A stretch of 64,000 nucleotides of DNA from Azolla caroliniana (taxonomy: Eukaryota; Polypodiophyta). The translations under genes and the position numbers were made by a program. The stretch is from assembly GCA_043228905.1 (NCBI GenBank), contig JBHGNT010000002.1, positions 2,480,001-2,544,000 on the forward strand. The letters are read 5' to 3'. Positions within the stretch are counted from its first letter, which is position 1; each line of letters begins with the position of its first letter. This document shows, piece by piece, positions 1-10,800 of the stretch. A model generated the notes under the pieces. The model saw only the letters and a program-made list of their open reading frames with translations, ran no database searches and was not told where the DNA came from.

Positions 1-451
1 CTCCATTTTTCCTAACTCTACCTCTACCCCTCCCATGACCTTTACCTTTTTAACTTACCACCCTACCTTTTCTCTCTCTACCTTTTTGCACTGATTACCA
101 CTAGCGCCCCTTATCATACCCTTACCATATTAAAACCCACTACCCTTTCCTTTCCTAAGTGCACATGTGCACATAGCACACCCTCACCGCCCACTCCCTA
201 ATTTGAATCCCCTCAACCCTCCACTTTACCCTTCCCTCATAAACCCTATGTAAACCCCTCAAATCCACTCATGGTCTTATGGCACTTATGAGCCCTTAGG
301 GGCGAAACTAATTTGCCAATAGCATTTGACCATGTCCCCCCTCCCCCCTAAACCCTTGTAATTTTTCATTCATAATGATAATTACATATTTTTAATTATG
401 TTTTCTCTCTCCCTCCCTCCCTTTTTAATTATGTTTTAATCTCATTTTATA
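1..451. other. Pyrimidine-rich intergenic DNA
   Basis: No gene is visible. The stretch is unusually rich in C and T on this strand, with repeated runs such as ccctcccc and cctctacccc. There is no open reading frame with recognisable content and no terminal repeats. I see nothing else to annotate. Confidence 0.6.
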
Positions 452-782
452 TTTTTATTAGGGAAAAGTACCAAGATACCCCTGGAAGTTCGTCTATTTA
501 CCAGAATGCCCCTAGAAGTTTCAAATTTACCAAACTACCCCTATGTCCAAAAAATTACACTTTATAAAGTAATTATACACTCAAATATTTGGTAAATAGG
601 ACTAGTTCGGGTCCATTTCTTCAATCTTTGATAAATAGGGCTTGTAGATTTGAGTGTATAATTACTTTATAAAGTGTAATTTTTTGGACATAGGGGTAGT
701 TTGGTAATTTTGGAACTTCCAGGGGCATTATGGTAAATAGACGAACTTCCAAGGGTATCCTAGTACTTTTCCCTTTTTATTA
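452..782. mobile_element. Mutator-type MITE with 126-bp terminal inverted repeats
   Basis: Positions 461-586 and 648-773 are inverted copies of each other over about 126 bp, starting gggaaaagtacc and ending in its near reverse complement. The centre is only about 60 bp, so the element is a fold-back with no coding capacity. It is flanked by an exact 9-bp direct repeat, tttttatta, at 452-460 and 774-782. Long inverted repeats with 9-bp target duplications are the established signature of Mutator-like (MULE) DNA transposons; the lack of a transposase makes this a non-autonomous MITE. Several mismatches between the arms suggest it is not very recent. A family assignment by similarity was not possible here. 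Confidence 0.85.
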
Positions 783-1169
783 CTACCTTTATCTTTCATT
801 TTAATTAATATGTTAATCCCCTCCTCTCCCCTTACCCCTCTTTTTAATTTTTAATTATGTTTTTAATCTTGTTTTTAAGTTTAATATTAGGTTTACTTAT
901 GTTTTAATCTCTAACCCTCTTTCTCACACACACTTTTAATTTTTTAATTAGTATGTTAATCCCCTCCCCTTACCTTGTTTTACATTTAGGTTTATATTTC
1001 TAGATTTATGTTTATGTTTTTAGTTTTCGGTTTATGATTTTTATTATTATGTTTATGTGTTAATCGTTTTATTAGTGTTTATGTTTAACCTTAATCGTAG
1101 TAATTAACCCCCCACCCCTCTTCCCCCTTCTCCTATTTCTACTCCCGCCTTCTTCCTATACACCAAGCA
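783..1169. other. AT-rich intergenic DNA, nothing recognised
   Basis: T-rich sequence with repeated tttttaatt and atgttttaatc phrases, like the flank to the left of the MITE. No coding or terminal-repeat structure is seen. Confidence 0.6.
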
Positions 1170-1665
1170 TTTTAACGATTCAGGTGCGCTCAAATCGGCG
1201 TTGGTGTTCCTCTTCTCTGACATCTTCTCCAACATCTACCCGTCGATGACCCACCATTCCGCACTCTTTGTTTCAACCGCAACGTCAACAAACCTAGGTC
1301 TCTTGACCGCCACATGTCAAGCTTGAGGGGGGGTATAGAGTCGAACAGAGCAACCGAGGCCAACACCGTCCTCACCAAAAACCAACCCAATTTCACTATC
1401 CGACGATTGGAAGTTGTGTTTGAAGGGGCGTGTTAAGAATTAAACTCAACTTCCCTAGTGTGGGAACACACCTTAAGAATCGCCAAGTGTGTGAACACCC
1501 CACCACTTAGTATCATAACTAATGTGTCATAGAAGTTAAGCCTTATGACACATAGTTACTAGGTAGTTAAGTCTACACCTCTTTCCCAAGAGGCGGTTGT
1601 TGTAATAGAATATAGAGAGAAGGTAACTACAATTTAGTTTTTACTATTTTTCTGTATACTCTGTG

Positions 1666-1723
<58 letters not shown>

Positions 1724-1777
1724 TAACACAAATCCTTAATCTTTTCCGCTGCATAGAATCACACTCAATTCTTTACA
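1170..1777 (+). mobile_element. Truncated 3' end of a copia element with one LTR
   Basis: Positions 1431-1777 (starting tgttaagaattaaac and ending ttctttaca) match the LTR of element A seen on the other strand at 63155-63537 and 51688-52074: the same opening, the same ctcaact and gtgtgaacacccc phrases, the CT/CA microsatellite and the same end. Just upstream (1170-1430) is the end of a copia internal region: tcaggtgcgctc and the agcttgaggggg polypurine-like tract also occur at the same place in element C. The rest of the element is missing upstream of about 1170, so this is a 5'-truncated relic in plus orientation. No target duplication can be assigned. Confidence 0.75.
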
Positions 1778-4700
1778 ATGGTCAATTCCTCTTGGGGACT
1801 TGGCTCTTTTTCAACACCCGTCTTGGTATAACCTCATCATCATACATCCTTTTCGGCCTTTCCACCTCGGCGAATGCTTGCATATAATGCATATTTCTTC
1901 ATCCTTACACTTAAGATGCATATAATGCACATTTCTTCTCATAAATCCGTGTTCGAATCTCACCAGCCACTTCCAATGCTAAATCCCTTTTCTCATTGTA
2001 TTTTTTTTTATTTCATTCTTCAATGCATCAAAGTCTTGCAAAGTCACATAATTCTACAGAACTCATATGTCCGTCCATATCTATACCATCACTACAAGAG
2101 CTCCTATCTTTGTTCTAGGTTTGTAGCCAGCTTCTCTCTTGCAATATAGCTCTTGCCTCAAGGCTCTGTAGATTGAAAACATCAGTTTTCTCATCAAAAG
2201 AGGCTTTTCTAGTTGCAGATGTGATGGGTATCAAAAGAATCCATATCTTTCCAAGAAAAAACCAATGTTCATTGTGAGTGTGCATTGACTCGACTAACTT
2301 AGGAGAAAAAGCTTAGAAACTAGCCTTTCCATTGGATCTTCCGAAAATACATTTCCTTTCTGGTGGTTTTGAAGCATAGTCTATTTCTTCGCAGTAGCCA
2401 CGGCACGGAAGTGGAGCCATGGAGCCATACTTGAAATCCATTGGAAAATTGAGAGTATAAACAATTTGATAGAACTTACCTCATTCAATCTTCCAAAACT
2501 ATGCTATTGCAACCATCATCTTCTTGAAGGGGGGGAATGCCTTACAATGTTTTGGCTACATTGCTTTATGTTAACATAAGGACCTACATTATGCTCCAAT
2601 TTAACTTAACCCTAATATTTTTCAAACTTACAAATGTTCTCGAGCACATAAGAGGGAAGTTAGCCACTTTCTATATGGAAATCAACAACCATTCAACAAA
2701 TGATGGAGAAGGCTGAGTCACAAACACTTTAGCCAAATCTTGCTCGAGCTTCAAACGCAAACTCTCTTTTTTCCAAGAAAAAATTGCTTCCCGTTAGTTA
2801 GGCGAATCGCATGTACAAATCAGGTTGTGTACACTCTAAGTATCTATCAGTACTCTACTATTTACAAATCGCTTTCATTTGTATTTGGCTATCGTTGTAT
2901 GACACCTTAGATCAAAAAAGGTGGGGCAATTGTTGTCCACAGAATAACAAACAACTGCCTTATTTTTCAACAAGCATCAAGACACAACTAGCAAGCTTCG
3001 AAACGCAGCTAAACATTGATATCACCGAAAGCAATATGGGTGATTTGCTAGTTAAGGGGGTAGAGCTAGTGAGGTGGCTGGAAGCACCATTTCAGATGTC
3101 CTGACGTGAAGTCCACCAATGGTGTGGTTGCCCAGAGTGAGATAAATTGTGCTCGTGCCAACTCTTGAGACTCTAAATCTCCCATATAGGTTTTTGAATT
3201 GTGGACACAAGTTACCACAAGATCAATTCATATAATTGTGATGGAATCAACTCTTATATTAGCGCATGGGATACAATGATACTGCATCTCACTAGTTTCT
3301 TCCATGGCTACTAATCTCCATCACCAACATGCTTAGGCGTCTCTGTTCGAGCAGACTAAGGAATGCCAACGACAAAGCAAATCACAATTACCAAGATATA
3401 CGGCACATGGGCCGTGGCATCACTAAATCATGGAGAACATTTCTTAACATGGTGGATCCACACAAAAATTTCCCCATAACATCATTTCACCACACCAAGA
3501 AGCCTAGATACAAAGTCCAATCACCACTAAACTAGATATTAGCTATGCACTTCATGCTTGTAAATTGTCTCAAAATATCATTCCAGAACAGGCATTAAGA
3601 TCATGGTCATGAGCTTTAGGAAATCTAGAGATTTTATTTTTATTTTCCTATGTATAACATGAATTGACCAATATTTGTAATCATGATTGATAGGCCAATT
3701 TTGGCCTATAGTAGATGATAACGTCTCTCTCTTTCCAAAACCTTCTTCAATGACATGAAAGTGTACTCTTAAGAATGAGCATGAAAAGAAGACCACATTG
3801 GTCTGTCTTTTTTCAGCTTCCTTTAATAGTAATTTATATCAGGAAAATAGATGTTAGATGTTCTTCCAAGCAGTGTTTCCTTGGACACGATTTAAAAATC
3901 TCGCATGCAAATGTATCCAATCAAAGTTTAAGCAATCAATTCATCGCTAGATTTGAAAAGAAGTGATGGTGTTTGCAATATCTGACGTCTATTCTTTGAT
4001 TAGCTTCATTAATAATAATTTATATTAGGTGAATATGACTTAAGATCATGTGCTCATCTTTTTTTACTAACCAAATCTCACAAAAACCATGATCGATGTA
4101 ATCATGCGACTGTGCAAGCAGATCATCAAAAGTTGTGCTATTTTCTCTCACAAGCAAAGTTGTGCAAAAAGCAAATATGACAGGCAAATTTCTTGTTCAT
4201 ATTTTATTTCAAATAGTGTGCTTGCTCAATAGCATACCTTGAACTGCTACATATATTGTCAAGGGTTTGATTTGCTACATACTGCTTTTAAGAGTAAAAA
4301 AATGCAGAATAAAAAAGACAAATCCCATGAATACCAAATAGTGACTTACATGGATAAAAAAATTAAGTACAGATTTTGATTGATGTATTTATATCTTCGC
4401 TATCCCAATTGTTGCTGGAAACATTTCAGAACCCCACTCATCCAAAATTACACAATTTAAAGATTGCACAATAGATATTTCAATTAAAGCTTGAACGCTA
4501 TGCATGAGTTATATATTGAGCTGCCAAAAGACAAACAAACTAGATAGAGAGAGAGCTCCCATAAATTATTGAAGTGTAAAAAGAGCACATTATGGGAGCC
4601 AATCGGTTGATGAATAGAAAGACCAAATCACATGGATAAAGTCTACGCAAGGATTTTGATCCCAACTTCCCAATAGTTGCTTCAAACATTCCAGAACCAG

Positions 4701-4856
4701 ATGATTCCATAAAAGATATTACAGTTAAGTTGGAATGCCATGCATGTGTTATCTATCTGTCAAAGATAAACAAACTAGAGAGAATATCTTCCACGATATT
4801 TTTGATTGGTTAATTGGCAATGAAACCTGATGAGATATATTTTCAACTTAAGTTTT
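1778..4856. other. Intergenic DNA downstream of the BPA1-like gene
   Basis: About 3 kb without a recognised gene. Short open frames exist but have no family features and are interrupted. The right-hand end must hold the 3' untranslated region of the minus-strand BPA1-like gene, whose stop codon is at 4857-4859; I cannot place the polyadenylation site. Nothing else is supported. Confidence 0.5.
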
Positions 4857-7800
4857 CTAACCAGAGCTATGATCAGGCGCACCTGGATTTTGTTTTGCAC
4901 CAGAAGCAGTGTGAACTTTCTCAAGAGCTTTTTGACTCGCTTCTCCAGCTGCCTTTGAGACTTTATTGAAAGCTCCGGTAACCCAAGCAGCACTTGTGAG
5001 AATATGCTTATTTTTCATCAGTGCTGAACCAGCACTAGTCACCTTTTGCTCAGCAGCTGAGAATGCAGATCGAGTCTTTTCAGTAACGTGATACTTTTCA
5101 TCGATCGCTTTCACATGGTCGTTTACTGCAGCTGTGCCAGAGCTGATTTTTTGTGACAACCCCATTTTTTTGTCTAGAGATGATACTGTGGCCGTAGCAT
5201 TCGCTGATAGATGATGTTTTTCATCAAAGTTTTTGGCCTTGCTCATTGCATCTTTTCCGAGATCATAACCCTTAGCAAGCATTGTCGAGATCATATCTTG
5301 GGCTTTAGTAACTGCCGCCGGTACTCCTGCTGATGACTGTGACTAAAAATAATTAAATGATGGAAACCTTGAGGCCAATTAGATTTAGGGGAAATTTCTG
5401 AAATAATGTTGAGTTTTTCTTTATTTCACAAATACCTTTGATCACCCCCAAAAGAGCAATTGAATGTGCTATTTGTGCATTTATATTGCTGATTTATCCC
5501 TTTCCCTCAGTTATATATACTCTATTAGCAATTATATGATCAAGGCATTTGGGGACATAGTGAAAACTAGTGGATATTTAGGGAAATCAAAAGAAAACAT
5601 CAGGGATATTTCAGCTTTGGACTTGCTTATTAAAATATAAAAAAAATCAAAATGCCCTGAAGTTTTAGGATATTCACCAGAATACCCCGATCTTTTAAAA
5701 GATGAGCAAAATACTCCACTGTAGTACAATTTTGACTACTTGTGGTATTCTGGCTTTGCTTTAAAAGTAGGAGCTATTCTGGTAAATAGCCAATGTGTTA
5801 GCAGTATTTTGGTGTTTTTTCTAGAATATATGTGTCAATTAGTTTTCAGTCGAAAAGCTTTACCACAGTGCGCTTTAATGTGTTGTTGTTGGGAGAAGAA
5901 GACTGATGCTCCTCAACTTCTGTGATTGTAACCACCTGATCAACAATTGTCGCTCCCTAAAAGTAAAACCAGAAAGTTATCGACTCATCATAAATTACAA
6001 AACATAAGAGGTCATATATCCCATTGAAGATTCTATTCTACCCCATTTTTAGGGAAGGGAAGATCAAAACGTGACAGAAAGAAATGTGACCTTATCATCT
6101 TTATAAAACACAGCATTACAACCAGTATTAATACAAGTATTAGAAAAAGGGATATACAGATAATAGGATGGCAGTTTCTATCGCTTCTGGATCTTTGAAT
6201 GTTACAAATGCAACCTTTGATCCTTCAGCATTACTGTTGGTTAACCATAAACAAAAATTGCAAGTTAACTTAGAAGTGAGATTTTAATGTTTTTCCAAAC
6301 ATAATAAGAACCACGTGAAATTACATGTTATTCATGTAGTGCTGCAAACTACTATACCTCTGAACATCGATATGTAGAATTTCACCAGAAAAAGAGAAGA
6401 AGTCATGGATATCGCGTTCTGTCACCTTTAGAGACAAGTTGCTCACCTTCACAGTCCTGGTCTGCAGAACACAATTACATAAATTATTCATCATACCTCA
6501 TAAATCAAGTTAAACAATGAAGGATAGGATGGTATTTTCATTAGTTGTGAAAATCTTTTGATTGGGCATAAAACCAGTTAAAAGATATGTGTTGTTGAGA
6601 GACAAGCTCAACATCGGCCGGATCGGCTGAAGAAGCCGAGGACCGGATTGGTTGGGACCGATCGGTTAGGCCGAGTGCGTAAACCGGGAGGTTGTTAGGA
6701 AAGATATTCCGTGAGGAATATATTTGGGAGTTAGTGTAGGAGCTCTTGATGAGCATTGAAGTACTGTCAGTACTTCGGTCAGTCCTAGGACTTGTATAAA
6801 AGTGTTCACTGAGCACGTCTTATGTACAAACAGAGTATTATTGTTGAATATAGTTTTTGTGTCTTCTCTCTCACTCTCTCTGTCTCTCCCGCGTATACCG
6901 TTTAAGCTCAAGCTCTCCATTGAACCTGAGTTTCCTTCCTTCTGTTCCGTCTTCATACTTGCTTCCACACGCTATTTTTTACATGGTATCAGAGCGCGAG
7001 GGTTGAGAACCCTGCAGCCGACACAGCTTGACGAAGAAGAACGAGAAGAACGATGGATAGAGGCATGGCGAGCTCGCTTCCAACAGAGAAGCTCGACAGA
7101 ACCAACTACGCGTCTTGGTCCTACAAGATGCACCAGTATCTGCTCGGGCACGGCTACTGGAGTTATGTCGAAGGAGCTAATGACGCGGCACCCGAATCGA
7201 CACACAGAGGCTTCCCGTCGTGGGAGCAATCGGCGAGCAGGGTATTGTACTGCTTCGCGTCGTGTGTGGGCGAACAGCTATTGAGCTATGTTCGGGATGC
7301 AAAGACGCCGAAGGGTGTGTGGGAAAATCTGAAGAAGATTTTCGCCGCGAGCACCACAGCCAGGAAGCTTCAGCTCCGACAGGAGTTGAGCAACCTACGA
7401 CAACGCGACTTATCGGTGGCGGACTATACCTCGAAGATCAAGGATATCTGCGACTCCCTTGCCTCCATAGAGGTGAACATCGAGGAGAGCGAGATGGTCC
7501 AGATCTGTCTCGGAGGTTTGGCGTCGAAGTTCGGAGCGTTCCGAACGGCTGTGTGTACCCGGGAGAATACGCCGTCCTTTTTCGACTTACAGTCGATGCT
7601 CCTAGTAGAGGAGAACCACGCGGGTGCATCTACAAGCATGCACACCGACAGCAGAATGTTGTACACAGAGGGAGATAGGCCCCGTGGACGTGGAGGACGA
7701 GGCGAGTCGGTGCGCAATGGAGGCGGCCGACGAGATCAAGGAAGAAGGCACCGAAGTGATGCCGACAGCAACTCCGGACCCTCCGGAAACAGGGGGAGTC

Positions 7801-10800
7801 GAAGCGATGAGAACCGGCAAGGGAAGGCCATCGCGGAGTGCTGGTACTGTGGCAAGAAAGGCCACAGGGAAAGTGAGTGCAGGAAGAAGCACGCCGATTC
7901 GGAGAGAACTGGTTCCGAAAACGGCTCCAGACATACCGACAAGGGAAATCGGCAGCAATCACACTACGCCGAAGACTCCGGGAGAGCCGGAGAAGGGCTG
8001 TCTTCGTGACGAGACACGAAGCAAACTCAATGAAACAGACCACCCCGAGATCGAACGAGGTGTGGTACGTAGACTCCGGCGCGTCAAACCACATGACGAG
8101 CCATAAGGAGTGGTTCTCGTACCTTGAAAAACCGATACAACCTGGAGTAGTCGCAACAGGAGACGACACTCCGCATCCGATCGCGAATGTCGGAGAAGTT
8201 CCCCTTACCCATGTCGGGCAAAAAGGGAAACTCATGAACGTGTTGCACGTTCCGACAATCACGAAGAACTTGGTCTCGGTCGGACGGATTGTCGACCAAG
8301 GGATGGAGGTTCGGTTTACACACCTCGAGTGCTTCATTGAGGAAGAAGGCCGTGTGATTGCGCAAGGGCGCAGAGACGGTAGGATGTTCATCCTCGATTC
8401 CACTGACGGCGGCACCGCAATGTTCGCAAAGGGACAAAAAGCCGAGTCGGACATCGACTTGTGGCACAAGCGGATAGGCCACGTCAACTACCAGCGGCTT
8501 CAAGATCTGCAATCGAAACAGGTAGTGTTCAGATTGCCCAAATTTAGTGGCCGAAAGGCACAAATTTGTGAAGCCTGCCATCTCGGGAAGCAACACCGAC
8601 TTCCCTTCCTAAACGAGCGAAACCGGAGCCGGAACAAGCTCGACCTTATACACTCCGATGTATGGGGACCGGCACAAAACGTTAGTCTTGGCGGGAGCCG
8701 ATATTTCGTCGACCACACGCGGCACACGTGGATCTACCTCATTGAGAGGAAGAGCGAAGTCTTCGACTGTTTCCATGACCTCAAAGGGTTCGTGGAAACA
8801 GAAACGGGACGAAAGATCAAGTGCCTGCGGTCGGATGGCAGGAAAGAGTACTTTTCCGGTCAATTCAACGGTTACCTACAACAAATGGGAATTCGCCGCG
8901 AATTCAGTTGTAGATACACGCCGGAGCAGAACGGCATGGCCGAGAGGAAGAATCGGTCAGTTGTGGAAGCGGCACGGGCAATGCTGGAGGAAAAGAGCTT
9001 GCCCAAGTTCTACTGGGCCGAGGCGGTAAGGATCGCGGTATACATCCAAAACCGGATCGGAGACAAAGTGTCGGCGCACGAGCTATATTTCAGAACGAAG
9101 CCGAACTTGCGACACTTAAGGGTGTTCGGTAGCATTACGTATGTGCATGTACCGAAGGAGAAAAGGAGGAAGCTGGACGCAAAGGCCAAGAAATGCATCT
9201 TGGTCGGTTACTTGGACGAGCAAAAGGGTTATAAGTGTTATAACCCTCGCACCAAACAAGCGCGTGTCAGTCGCAACGTTGTGTTTGACGAGTCCGCGTC
9301 CTGGTACCTACCCCCGACTACGAACCTCGACTCCAATCCGAGCTCTGACGATGAGGTCAGCGAGGCCGAGATGCCTCCGGATGAGCCCGAAATCGAGACC
9401 CGCGAAGAGAGTCCGATTTCACTCCGGTTAAGTGGACCAATTGGACGACTGAGTCGATACGACCAGTCTGATGAAGAGCCAGCGAGTGGTGGAGACTCGG
9501 TCGTGCATTCCCCGCGCAGGAAGTCGAGGAGACGGCTTACGCGCAAAGAGAAAGGGAAGAAGAAGGTGTCGGATTCCGGCACGGAAAGGAACGAGTCAGA
9601 CCGACGCGAGTCCGACTCCGAGGGAACCGGTGACAGGTCTTTAAAGATGAAGACCGCGTCGGCCGAGAAGGCCTCGACATCGGCTAATGTGAGATTACGC
9701 CGATCTACCCGCCAAAAGAACCCAGTTGTGCGGTTCGGATACAACGAGTACATGGCGCATCATTATGCATACATGACCCGTGTAGCGGAAGTGCGTGAGC
9801 CGGAGAGCTACGCAGAAGCGGCTAAAGACACGAATTGGCATGCCGCGATGGAGGAAGAGATGCACGCATTGGCAGAGAACGAGACCTGGGACCTGGTTGA
9901 CGCACCAAAAGGGGTAAAACTGATCGGGTGTAGGTGGGTGTACAAGGTCAAGTACAACACCGATGGCTCGGTCAACCGGTACAAGGCTCGACTAGTGGCA
10001 AAGGGCTACGCGCAGAAACACGGCATCGACTACGATGAGACATTTGCGCCGGTCGCAAAAATGACGACCGTCCGTGTTTTGCTCGCAGTAGCCGCGGCCA
10101 AGGGGTGGCACTTACATCAAATGGATGTAAAGAATGCGTTCCTACAAGGTGACCTTGAGGAACAAGTGTACATGGTACAGCCCCCCGGATTTCCCTCCGG
10201 AACAAACTCCTCGGCAGTATGCCGACTGAAGAAGTCCCTTTACGGACTGAAGCAAGCCCCGCGTGCCTGGAACGCTAAGATCACGCAACAACTGCGTCGG
10301 TTGGGCTTCGTCACGTCAAAATCGGACTCTTCCCTGTTCATCCGGAAAGGTCGACTCGGACCGGTTAGTATTTTACTGTATGTTGATGACTTGGTCATCA
10401 CCGGCACCGACCTAGGTGAAATCGACCGCGTGAAGCTCCAGCTTGCGGCATCGTTCGACATGAAGGATCTGGGGGACCTTCATTACTTCCTCGGGATCGA
10501 AGTGATCCGTACCCCCGAAGGCATATTGATCAGCCAACATCATTACGTGCTGAGTATGCTCTTCAAATTCGGGATGGCCGACTGTAAGTCCGTCTCGACT
10601 CCTCTGGACAGAACTGTCAAGCTTCGTCCCGATACGGGAAAGGTATGCGACCCGACGAGGTTCCGACAAATTGTCGGAAGCCTCATATACTTGACCATCA
10701 CCCGACCCGACCTCAGTTATCCGGTCAGAGTGATTAGTCAGTTCATGGCGCGACCTACCGAGGAGCACCTTCAGTGTGCGCAACGCGTACTACGGTACGT

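Noticed and set aside
1663-1887. Open frame rich in Ser-Leu and Thr-His repeats
   Set aside because: It is a translation of the CT/CA microsatellite at the end of an A-type LTR. Similar frames at 20948-21175, 48836-49282 and 49198-49626 have the same cause.
7877-8009. Programmed ribosomal frameshift between gag and pol of element C
   Set aside because: Sister element D reads through the same place in one frame, and no slippery heptamer is evident. A single-base loss explains it better.
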